Source of the DNA: Saccharomonospora sp. NB11
GTDB lineage: Bacteria > Actinomycetota > Actinomycetes > Mycobacteriales > Pseudonocardiaceae
Direction: 5' to 3'
Assembly (NCBI RefSeq): GCF_015910535.1
Contig: NZ_JACBJG010000003.1
Span: 124,001 to 188,000, forward strand
DNA: 64,000 nt
How positions within the stretch are numbered: the first letter of the stretch is position 1; each line of letters begins with the position of its first letter. A program made the translations under genes and the position numbers. Below are positions 23,594 to 31,537 of this stretch, one piece after another. Under the pieces are notes generated by a model. That model saw only the letters and a program-made list of their open reading frames with translations. It did not search any database and had not been told where the DNA came from.

Positions 23594-26500
23594 TCAGTTC
23601 GTCGTGTCCGCCCTCGTCAGCAACCCACGAAGCGTGCGCTCGGCCACGCGCGGCCCGAAGGTGGCCTCCACCGCCGCCGCGCCCGCTCGGGCCAGCTCGA
23701 CCCACAACGCGTCGTCGGTGAGTGCGCGGCAGATCCCCCGCGCGAGCTGCTCGGGAGTGTCCCCGATCAGCGCGCTCTCCTCGTGGCGCAACCCCATGCC
23801 CTCCACGGCCAGCGTCGTGCCGACCACGGGCACACCGTGCGACAGGGCTTCGCCGATCTTGCCCTTCACACCCGCGCCGAACCGCAGCGGAGCGACGACC
23901 ACGCGCGTCTCGCGGTACATCGCCGCGAGGTCGCGGACCCAGCCGTGCACGACGACGCCCTCGCGTTCGAGGTCGAGGACCTCCTGCGGTGGATTGCTGC
24001 CCACGATGTGCGCGACGGCGTCGGGGCACTCCTTCCGCACCAGCGGCATGATCTCCTCGGCCAACCAGCGCGCGGCGTCCCGGTTGGGCACGTGGTCGAA
24101 ACCACCGACGAAGAGCAGGTCGCGCCGCCCGGCGGGGAACGTGGGAGCCGCCGAGACCTCGTGGATGTTCGACAAGACCTCCACCCGCGCCGTCGGCACC
24201 AGTTCGGCGAGCGTGCGCCGCTCGTCCTCGGAGACCGTCAACGTCACGTCGCTGGCGCGCGTGAGGCCGAGCTCCATCTCCCGCAACGCCTCGGCCCTCC
24301 GGGACAACGACACGAACTCGGCCTCGTCACCGAGTTCCTTCGCGAGCTCGGCCTGCCGGTTCAGCCGCACGAAGTGCAGGTCCACGGTGTCGTAGGCGAC
24401 CACGCAGTCCGGTGCGTACTGCCGGACCTGCTCCAACAACTGCCACGCGATCTGCGGGCGCGACAGCAACGCCAGGCGCAGCTCCGGACCCACCTCGCGC
24501 AGGAACTCCTGCTGCTGTCCGGCGTCGGCGAGCACGGTCACCCCTGCCTGGTGGAGCGCGCGCGTGTACCGCTCGGGCAACGCGCCGTTCATGGGGAAGA
24601 ACACCACGCGCTGGTCCAGACCCACCAGCGACTCCAGGATGCGCGACATCCGGACCGAGCCGGAGTCCTCGTCGGTCCGCGGCACCTGGTGGTCGACGAC
24701 CAGCACCACACCACCACCGTGCCCGGCACCGGTGCGGTGGCGGCCGAGCCACACGTTGCGGGGGCTGGCCTCGGCGCAGTGCTTCGCGAGCGCGTCGGCC
24801 CACTTCTCCACGAAGACGTCGCGGTTGAGTTCCTGGTGGCGCTTGACGCCCGACGAGAGGTCGGTGCCGTTCGACACGCCCTCGTGGTGGGTCACGACCG
24901 ACTCGGGCTGCACCACCGTGCGGTAGCCCGCGGCCCTCACCGCGAACGCCAGATCGGTGTCCTCGTAGTAGGCGGGCGCGTAGCGGGTGTCGAAGCCGCC
25001 CACGGCGTCGAACAGGCTCTTGCGGACCATGATCGAGGCGCCCGAGCAGTAGTCGACGTCGCGCATCGTCGCGTAACGCGGCTCGTGCGGATTGTCGCCG
25101 CGCCCGTAGTTCCAGCCCGAGCCGTCGGCCCAGACGATGCCGCCGCACTCCTGCAAGGTGCCGTCGGGATAGACCAGCTTGGACCCGACGAGCCCGATAT
25201 CACGATGGGTGTCGAAGACCGTCACCAACGCGTCGAGCCAGCCGTCGTGGACCTCGGTGTCGTTGTTGAGGAACAGGACGAACTCGCCACCCGCGTGCTG
25301 CGCACCGAGGTTGCACGAGTGCACGAAGCCCCGGTTGCGTTCCGCGCGCACCAACCGGACCCCCGGGCACTGGGCGACGAGGTCGGCGGAGCCGTCGGGC
25401 GAGGCGTCGTCCACGACGATCACCTCGAACGGCGTCGCGGGCAGATTCGCCTCGATGGACGCCAGGCACCTGCGGGTGTACGCCCAGTTGCCGTAGACGG
25501 GGATCACCACGCTGACGATCGGGTCGACGCTCGTCGTGACCCCCACGGGCGAAGTGTCCTCCGCCGGCGCGGGCAGCACGCCCTTCGGCCGTCCCAGTGC
25601 GCCCTCGTAGACGTCGCGCAGGCGGCTGCCACGCGGGGCGACACGCTCCACCGTGCTGCGGTAACGGTTGATCAGTCGTTGCGCCAACGCCGACTGCTCG
25701 GCCTTCAACGCCGCGTTCTCGGCCGCGAGCGTGCCGACCGTCCGCCGCAGCTCGGCGGTGTGCTCGCTCAACCAGTCGAACCGCTTCTCGGTGCGGGCCA
25801 GCCGTTCCCGGAGATCGGTGTTCTCGTCGACGCTCCGGGCGTACCTGTGCTCGGCCTCCGAGGCCCGGGCAAGCGCGGCGTCACGCTCGTCGGCGTGCCG
25901 CTGCGACGCCTCCCGCTCGTCGCGAAGACTGTTCTCCACGGAGTCCAGGCGCCCGCGCAGCGACACCACGGTGTCGGTGAGCTGCGCGATTTCGCCGTCG
26001 CGGGCGTGGGCGACGAGGGTGAGATCCGGGTCGGCGAGCACTGACGCGCGGGGGACCTCCACGGGAACGGCGGAGGCCACTCCCAGCAGGTACGTGTGCG
26101 GCGCCCCGGGCGACACCGTCCAGGCATTGCCCTCGGCGGCGGTCAGCGTGTGGAGTTCGACGTCGCCCTGCTCGGGCCCGTCGTGCACGAGCGAGCCCAC
26201 GGCCACGTTCTGCCGCAGCAACACGACATGCTCGAAGCTGTCGGCCAACAGCCGCCGGAAATCGTCGTGGGTGAGTTCCTTGACGTGGTACGGGTTCTCG
26301 TTGCCGTGGTCGTGGGTGTAGACCTCGACGTCGGGCGTGCTGCACAGGAACACACCGTCGGGCGCCAGTCGGGCCTTCACGAGCCGCATAAGCTGGTCCT
26401 GCTCGACCACGTGCTCCACGGCCTCGAAGCACGTGACGACGTCGAACGGCTCCTCGTCGGCCAGCACGTCGGGGTCGGTGATCGAGCCGACCGTGAACCG

Positions 26501-26806
26501 CAGGTTGTCGAGCGGATAGTTCCGGTTCGCGTGGGCGACGGACCGCTCGTCGATGTCCAGACCGACCACCTCGGCCGCGGTCGCCGCGAGCATCGCGCTG
26601 CCGTACCCCTCGCCGCTGGCGAGATCGAGCACCCGCTTGCCCTTCGCGAATCGCAGGGCGAACGCGTAGCGGTGGTAGTGCTCGTAGATCACCTGGTGGT
26701 CGTCGACCCACGGGACGCAGCGTTCGCCCGTCCACTCGATGAGCCGACCGTCCTCGGATCTCGCCGCCGTCCGACCGTTCGATTCCCCCACAGCCTCACC
26801 CGCCAT
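23594..26806 (-). CDS. methyltransferase - coiled coil - GT2 - GT4 fusion glycosyltransferase (1070 aa)
   Basis: One chain with four parts. Residues about 20-240 are a class I SAM methyltransferase (KRVLDLASGEGYGSAMLA, GLDIDERSV, VTCFEAVEHV). Residues about 275-390 are a heptad-rich coiled coil. Residues about 430-680 are a GT2 glycosyltransferase (VSVVIPVYGNWAYTRRCL, VVDDASPDGS, LFLNNDTEVHDGWL, YYEDTDLAF). Residues about 690-1060 resemble a GT4 enzyme (LLFVGGFDHVPNRDAARW, PLRFGAGVKGKIGEAL). Such fusions make surface polysaccharide or glycolipid chains. ATG 26806 is preceded 7 nt upstream by TAACCT (leaderless). Sugar donor and acceptor cannot be deduced. Confidence 0.92.
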   Translation of the reverse strand: MAGEAVGESNGRTAARSEDGRLIEWTGERCVPWVDDHQVIYEHYHRYAFALRFAKGKRVLDLASGEGYGSAMLAATAAEVVGLDIDERSVAHANRNYPLDNLRFTVGSITDPDVLADEEPFDVVTCFEAVEHVVEQDQLMRLVKARLAPDGVFLCSTPDVEVYTHDHGNENPYHVKELTHDDFRRLLADSFEHVVLLRQNVAVGSLVHDGPEQGDVELHTLTAAEGNAWTVSPGAPHTYLLGVASAVPVEVPRASVLADPDLTLVAHARDGEIAQLTDTVVSLRGRLDSVENSLRDEREASQRHADERDAALARASEAEHRYARSVDENTDLRERLARTEKRFDWLSEHTAELRRTVGTLAAENAALKAEQSALAQRLINRYRSTVERVAPRGSRLRDVYEGALGRPKGVLPAPAEDTSPVGVTTSVDPIVSVVIPVYGNWAYTRRCLASIEANLPATPFEVIVVDDASPDGSADLVAQCPGVRLVRAERNRGFVHSCNLGAQHAGGEFVLFLNNDTEVHDGWLDALVTVFDTHRDIGLVGSKLVYPDGTLQECGGIVWADGSGWNYGRGDNPHEPRYATMRDVDYCSGASIMVRKSLFDAVGGFDTRYAPAYYEDTDLAFAVRAAGYRTVVQPESVVTHHEGVSNGTDLSSGVKRHQELNRDVFVEKWADALAKHCAEASPRNVWLGRHRTGAGHGGGVVLVVDHQVPRTDEDSGSVRMSRILESLVGLDQRVVFFPMNGALPERYTRALHQAGVTVLADAGQQQEFLREVGPELRLALLSRPQIAWQLLEQVRQYAPDCVVAYDTVDLHFVRLNRQAELAKELGDEAEFVSLSRRAEALREMELGLTRASDVTLTVSEDERRTLAELVPTARVEVLSNIHEVSAAPTFPAGRRDLLFVGGFDHVPNRDAARWLAEEIMPLVRKECPDAVAHIVGSNPPQEVLDLEREGVVVHGWVRDLAAMYRETRVVVAPLRFGAGVKGKIGEALSHGVPVVGTTLAVEGMGLRHEESALIGDTPEQLARGICRALTDDALWVELARAGAAAVEATFGPRVAERTLRGLLTRADTTN

Positions 26807-26835
26807 GCCGGGCAGGTTATCGCCTCACCGGGGCT

Positions 26836-28287
26836 TCACGGCGCCAGGTTCTGCTTTTCCCGCAGCGTGACCGCGTTCAGAACGTAGGACAGGGTGCGTC
26901 GGTCCTCGCCCATTCCGGCCGCGTGCGGGTTGACCCACCAGTCCGAACGCAACGTCAGCTCCGCCGTGGTGTGGGCGTCGAGTGCGACCGGGACCGTCCG
27001 GTGCAGCAGCCCGTGTTCGACCGGCAACGCCGCCACCGCCTCGCCGTCGGCGAGGACCGTGAGCGTTCCGCGCTCGGGCATCCAGTCCGGCACCCAGAAC
27101 TCCAGCTCGACCGCGTCGACCGGTGCCGTCGTGCGCACCGGGAGCGTCGCCTCCCGGCCGACCCACCGGTCGTGCAGCACCCCGTTGCAGCGGCCAACCG
27201 CGAGCCCGCCGCCCCGCACCAGCCGATGCGGGTCGGACGCGGCAGGGTGGAACGACACCCGTCCCGCCGAGTCCACCACGTCGGTGCGGCGCACCGACCG
27301 CTCCGGCGTGCGGTCGCGGTACGCCCGCAGCTCCTGCGGAGTCGGGTGGAACAGCGCGGTGAGCCGGGTCGGGGTCACGACGCCGAGGTCGATGAGGCTG
27401 TCGTCGAGCACCCCGATGTCGTCGATCAGAGCGCGGTGCCGCTCGTCGTCCATGTCGAAGTTGTGGCCGTACACGCGGTCGACGAACGGGTCGATCACGT
27501 TGCCGAGTGCCAAAAAGAAGCTCGGGTGCAGGTAGTCGAGCAGCACCGGCAGCACGTCCTGGGCACGAATGCCCTCGAAGCCGTCGACGGCGCAGTCGAT
27601 GTCGTCGAACTGCTCGTCGATCGCGCCCGTGATGGAGTTGCGACGCAGTTCGGGTGGCAAGGTGGCCCAGATCCGCTCGATCACTTCGAGGGCCTCGGGC
27701 CACCGGCGGTGTCCGTTGCGGCCGATCATGTCGTGCACCACGAGCACGCCGTTCGAGCGCAGCCCCTCGCGGAGTTGTCCGTAGAGGTGTTCGAGGTCGA
27801 GCACGTGGTGCAACACCTGGAACGCCACCACGACGTCGTGTTCGGTGTCGGCCTTCCACGTGTTGAAGTCGGTCTCGACGTGTTCGACGCGGTCTGCGAA
27901 CCCGAGCCGAGCGGCGGCGTCGGCCGCCCTGGCCTGCATGTCGTGGTTGATCTCCAGCAGCCGCACCCGCACGTTGTCGACACCGTCGGCGGCAAGTGCC
28001 TTCAGCCACCCCAGTTCCTGGTCGCCGTTGCCGCTGCCGAGCGAGAGCACCACGGCGTCGCGCCCCTGCTCGGCCGCCTCACGCGCCCGGCTCCGGATCT
28101 CGTCGACGATCAGCGAGCCGATGCTCTCCACGCCGAGTTCATGCAGTTTCGGCAGCATGTGCCGGGCCGACCACCGGTGCGCCGACTCCGGAAGGTTGCC
28201 GTGCACGTCCTCCTGCACGGCGAACGTCCCGTGCTCGGCGGCGAGCCGCTCCGCGTAGTCGGCACCTCTGGACAGTCCCCGCTCCAA
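26836..28287 (-). CDS. class I SAM-dependent methyltransferase with C-terminal accessory domain
   Basis: A 483-residue protein. The methyltransferase core (about residues 75-230) has VVLSLGSGNGDQELGWL (motif I), VRLLEINHDM (acidic end of strand 2) and VVVAFQVLHHVLDLEHLYGQL. The last about 120 residues form a beta-rich domain (VELEFWVPDWMPERGTLTVLADG), perhaps a carbohydrate-contacting module. The start appears to be TTG 28287 with GGAG about 8 nt upstream; no in-frame ATG or GTG was found nearby. It is first in the glycan group, 29 bp ahead of the fusion glycosyltransferase, and divergent from the AlgX-like gene. The likely substrate is a sugar or lipid-linked glycan. Confidence 0.82.
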   Translation of the reverse strand: MERGLSRGADYAERLAAEHGTFAVQEDVHGNLPESAHRWSARHMLPKLHELGVESIGSLIVDEIRSRAREAAEQGRDAVVLSLGSGNGDQELGWLKALAADGVDNVRVRLLEINHDMQARAADAAARLGFADRVEHVETDFNTWKADTEHDVVVAFQVLHHVLDLEHLYGQLREGLRSNGVLVVHDMIGRNGHRRWPEALEVIERIWATLPPELRRNSITGAIDEQFDDIDCAVDGFEGIRAQDVLPVLLDYLHPSFFLALGNVIDPFVDRVYGHNFDMDDERHRALIDDIGVLDDSLIDLGVVTPTRLTALFHPTPQELRAYRDRTPERSVRRTDVVDSAGRVSFHPAASDPHRLVRGGGLAVGRCNGVLHDRWVGREATLPVRTTAPVDAVELEFWVPDWMPERGTLTVLADGEAVAALPVEHGLLHRTVPVALDAHTTAELTLRSDWWVNPHAAGMGEDRRTLSYVLNAVTLREKQNLAP

Positions 28288-28364
28288 CGCCCACTCCGTT
28301 CCCGCACGCGCCGATCTTCCCGATCGGGCCTCCCACGCCGTGACCGGCGGCTACGATACGGCGC

Positions 28365-29672
28365 GTGTTCCCCGGCATACCGCCACACCCACCCAAGGCT
28401 CCCGTCCTGCCGCCGACGCCGGAGTCGTGGTTGCCGCAGGAACACAACCTCTACCGGCCTCGGCACAGCGCGAAACAGCGCACGGCGTTGGTCTGCGCCG
28501 TGGTCTTCTTCCTCGCCCCCGCACTGTCCTTCGTGCTCGGGGTTCGCGCGGAGCCGTTCGAGAACCGGGAGTTGCACGACTTCCCCAGCCTCGCCGACGG
28601 CTGGAGCTTCTTCACCGACCTCCCGGCCTGGGCCACCGACCACCTGCCGCTGCGGGAGGCGGGAGTGGAGGCGGCCGACGCCGTCGGTACCGGCCTTTTC
28701 GGCGACCCGCCGGGAGCGCAGTCCGGCGCCCGGTCGGGGACGGCAGGCGTGCAGCCGGAGGACGAGCCCAAGCAGGTGGTGCCGCGCGATCTGTACCCGC
28801 GTGTCATCTCCGGCAAGGACGACTGGCTGTTCCTCGGCGAGGACATCGCGAGCAAGTGCTTCCCCGTCATGGACGTCGACCACGTCGTCGCGGCGCTCAA
28901 CAAGCTGCGCCACGCTGTCGAGGCCTCCGGACGCAAGTTCGTGCTGGTCGTGGCCCCCAACAAGACCACCGCGATGCCGGAGCGTCTTCCCGACGACTAC
29001 GTCGGCAAGGAGTGCGCCGCCGCCCGCAGCGAGGAGTTCTGGCGTCGCATCCCGGCCGAGACCGGCGCCATCGACCTGCGCGAACCGTTGCGCCGCACGG
29101 CCGAACAACTCGACACCGACACCTACAGCGCGGTCGACAGCCACTGGAACTTCGCCGGTGGACTCACCATGACCTACGCGGTGGCCGAACAGATCTCGCC
29201 CGGCATCACCCGCACCTGGCAGATCGAGCAGGGCAAACTGCGTGACTGGCCCGCCGACCTCGTCCGGCTGCTCGGCCGCTCAGAGACGTGGGACCTCCAC
29301 GAGTACACGCTCGCGCCGGACGGCAAGGAAGACCTCACCCGCTACATCGCGAGCGACTTCAAGGTGCCGCTGCGGACCCGGCAGTTCGGCGAAGAGGTCA
29401 CCGGCGTCTACAACGGCAACGTCGGGGTGGTCGCCGACTCGTTCACCCAGTTCGCCTCGCCGTTCCTCGCGGCGACCAACCGCAACCTCCTCATCGCGCA
29501 CTCCGACATCGTGGCGTCGGGGGACGCACACCAGATCGCCGAGTTGCTGGGCGACCGTGACGTCGTGGTCTTCGAGTTCGTGGAACGTATCCTCGCCAAC
29601 GGCGGGAGCTCGCTGCTGCGCGACGACGTGATCGGCACCATCGGAAAAGCCCTCGCGGACAACCCCAGATAA
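28365..29672 (+). CDS. AlgX/AlgJ-like SGNH O-acetylation protein, membrane anchored
   Basis: A 435-residue protein: a cytoplasmic N-terminus, one membrane helix (TALVCAVVFFLAPALSFVLGV, about residues 40-60), ENRELHDFPSL, then an extracytoplasmic SGNH-like domain with KDDWLFLGEDI, KFVLVVAPNKTTAMPERLP, the catalytic-type SAVDSHWNFAGGL (DxHW) and GNVGVVADSFTQFASPF (block with the candidate nucleophile Ser). AlgJ/AlgX proteins transfer acetyl groups to alginate-like polymers. No MBOAT partner lies in the window; the nearby acyltransferase-3 could supply acetyl groups instead. GTG 28365 follows TACGAT by 7 nt (leaderless). Confidence 0.85.
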   Translation: MFPGIPPHPPKAPVLPPTPESWLPQEHNLYRPRHSAKQRTALVCAVVFFLAPALSFVLGVRAEPFENRELHDFPSLADGWSFFTDLPAWATDHLPLREAGVEAADAVGTGLFGDPPGAQSGARSGTAGVQPEDEPKQVVPRDLYPRVISGKDDWLFLGEDIASKCFPVMDVDHVVAALNKLRHAVEASGRKFVLVVAPNKTTAMPERLPDDYVGKECAAARSEEFWRRIPAETGAIDLREPLRRTAEQLDTDTYSAVDSHWNFAGGLTMTYAVAEQISPGITRTWQIEQGKLRDWPADLVRLLGRSETWDLHEYTLAPDGKEDLTRYIASDFKVPLRTRQFGEEVTGVYNGNVGVVADSFTQFASPFLAATNRNLLIAHSDIVASGDAHQIAELLGDRDVVVFEFVERILANGGSSLLRDDVIGTIGKALADNPR

Positions 29673-29810
29673 CAACCCGGTGTCATCAGGGCTAATGCGC
29701 GATCTGCCTGCCTCACCCCGGACGTCACACAGTAAGTTACGTGCTGGCGCGGTTGACCGAGTGCGCTCGCAAATTCTTTGTCGGCAACAAGTCCCGAAGG
29801 GGGGCCGGGG

Positions 29811-31031
29811 GTGACCTGGCAGGAAGAGCTACGCAAGCTGGACGAGAGTCTCGCGTCCGGCAACCTTTCCGCGGACGAGTACCGCACCCGTCGTGACCAG
29901 ATTCTCTCCTCCGCGGTGAGCTCGCCCGAACAGGCGGAGACGTCCGAGCCGAGCAACGCGGACTCGACGCAGGTCATCGCACCACTTTCGAGCTCCCAGC
30001 AGCAGTCCGGTCAGCAACCCGCTCCCGAGGCCACCCAGGTGGTGTCGCCGAGCGACGTGGGCGCGGAGCGCACCCAGGCCGTCTCGCCCTGGCAGATGCA
30101 GCAGATGCAGCAGCAACAGCAGGGCGGCCAGGCATACCCGGCGTCCCCGCCTGGCGGGTTCCAGCAGCCCACGGCCTCGCCCCCCGGCGGCTTCGCGCAG
30201 CCTCAGGGTCAACCGTGGAACGCCGCGCAGGAGGACTCCTCGCCGCCGTGGGGCGGGGGCGACTTCCCCCCGCTGACCCCGCAGGGCAGCCAGGAATGGG
30301 GTGTCAGCCAGGGCCCCGAGTCGTTCGACGACACCGAGTCGACCGGCAAGGGCCGCAAGGTGCTGCTGTCGGTGGTCGCGGCCCTGCTGGTCGCGGGCAT
30401 CGGCGTCGCGGTGTACTTCCTGTTCATCTCGGGCGACAGCAGCAACAACGCCGGCCCCGCGAATCCGTCGCAGTCGCAGCAGCAACCGCCGCCGCCGGTC
30501 ACGCCGACCAGCACGCCGCTGCCGAAGCCGCCGCCTCCGAAGGAGGAGCCGCCGGACAACGACGCGGCACTCATCGATCCGCCCGGCAAGGAACGCCCCG
30601 GCAGCGGTCCGTTCGACTACAAGTTCCTCGAGAAGAACGGCGACATGCTGCCGCAGACCGTGGTGGACGCGCTCGGCGACGCCGACATGGACGACGGCCT
30701 GCTGAAGAGCACCATCGACGACGACATCACCATCGGCCTGTACGCCATCGAGGTCGGTAGCGAGGACGACGCCGTCGCTGTCGCCACCGAGTACGGCATG
30801 GCGCAGCAGGAAGGTGGCATCCCTGCGGAGCGCGAGCTCTCCATGCAGGGCGTGCAGGTCTTCGCCGCGGGCGCGTCGGGTGACAGCGTCTTCCGCGCCG
30901 TCTACGTCCTGTACGACCGCGTCATCATCGTCGACGTCTTCGGTGAGGGCCGGAAGAACGTCGAGCCGGTGTTCAGCGAACTCCTGGAGCAGCAGGTCAA
31001 CCACGCTCCGCCGACCTACACCCAGTCCTGA
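29811..31031 (+). CDS. membrane-anchored protein with N-terminal helical-hairpin (SHOCT-like) motif, paralogue 2
   Basis: A 406-residue protein. Residues 1-35 (VTWQEELRKLDESLASGNLS) share WQEEL(R/K)(R/K)LD and RR(D/E)xIL with the protein at 21280-22455. A Gln/Pro/Gly-rich cytoplasmic linker (WQMQQMQQQQQGGQAYPASP) leads to a membrane helix (KVLLSVVAALLVAGIGVAVYFLF), a Pro-rich stalk (QQQPPPPVTPTSTPLPKPPP) and an outer domain of about 155 residues. GTG 29811 is chosen for its GAAGGGGGG; an in-frame TTG at 29778 would add eleven residues. It is the last gene before a hairpin terminator. Function unknown. Confidence 0.82.
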   Translation: MTWQEELRKLDESLASGNLSADEYRTRRDQILSSAVSSPEQAETSEPSNADSTQVIAPLSSSQQQSGQQPAPEATQVVSPSDVGAERTQAVSPWQMQQMQQQQQGGQAYPASPPGGFQQPTASPPGGFAQPQGQPWNAAQEDSSPPWGGGDFPPLTPQGSQEWGVSQGPESFDDTESTGKGRKVLLSVVAALLVAGIGVAVYFLFISGDSSNNAGPANPSQSQQQPPPPVTPTSTPLPKPPPPKEEPPDNDAALIDPPGKERPGSGPFDYKFLEKNGDMLPQTVVDALGDADMDDGLLKSTIDDDITIGLYAIEVGSEDDAVAVATEYGMAQQEGGIPAERELSMQGVQVFAAGASGDSVFRAVYVLYDRVIIVDVFGEGRKNVEPVFSELLEQQVNHAPPTYTQS

Positions 31032-31052
31032 CGTCCGACCCGGACAGTCGCC

Positions 31053-31086
31053 GTGTGCCTCCCGTGCCGTCGCGCGGGAGGCACAC
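31053..31086 (+). terminator. hairpin terminator after paralogue 2
   Basis: Perfect 12-bp inverted repeat GTGTGCCTCCCG (31053-31064) and CGGGAGGCACAC (31075-31086), 10-nt loop, then GTGTTT, located 21 bp after the TGA at 31031. Confidence 0.75.
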
Positions 31087-31164
31087 GTGTTTCCGGCTCC
31101 GGTCGGGCCACCGGTGGCGCGAGGGTCCCCGGCAGCCCCCCAGCTCACCGCGCACCATGAGGGC

Positions 31165-31527
31165 ATGGACGCGACCGAGCTGTATCGGCGATGGCTGGCC
31201 GAGTTGTGGAACGGAAAGGACCCCGACCAGGCCGCCGCCGCCATCGTGACCCCGGACTTCGTGGGGCACTGGCCTGGTCGGCCCGGGTTCGTGCACGGTC
31301 CCGCCGAGCTCGCCGCAGTGGTGCGGCAGGGTCGCGAGGTGATCACGGACAGCAGGTTCGAGCTGGTCGTCGGTCCGATCGTGCAGGACGACCTCGTCGC
31401 CGCCCGATGGAGCGGACGAGGCCGCTTCGGAGGACGACCGGTGACCTTCCACGGCCACGACCTGCTGCGGATCTCGGGCGACCGGTTCGCCGAGTACTGG
31501 ATCCTCTCCGAGGACCCCACCGCCTGA
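31165..31527 (+). CDS. SnoaL-like / NTF2-fold protein
   Basis: A 120-residue single-domain protein starting MDATELYRRWLAELWNGKDPDQ and continuing VTPDFVGHWPGRPGFVHGPAELAAVV, FELVVGPIVQDDLVAARWSGRGRF and GHDLLRISGDRFAEYWIL. This alternation is typical of SnoaL-like cone-shaped NTF2 folds found in small hydrolases, isomerases and binding proteins. No catalytic set is clear. ATG 31165 is used although no Shine-Dalgarno is obvious. It is isolated, converging on the gamma-glutamyltransferase gene. Confidence 0.78.
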   Translation: MDATELYRRWLAELWNGKDPDQAAAAIVTPDFVGHWPGRPGFVHGPAELAAVVRQGREVITDSRFELVVGPIVQDDLVAARWSGRGRFGGRPVTFHGHDLLRISGDRFAEYWILSEDPTA

Positions 31528-31537
31528 GGGTGTCGGG

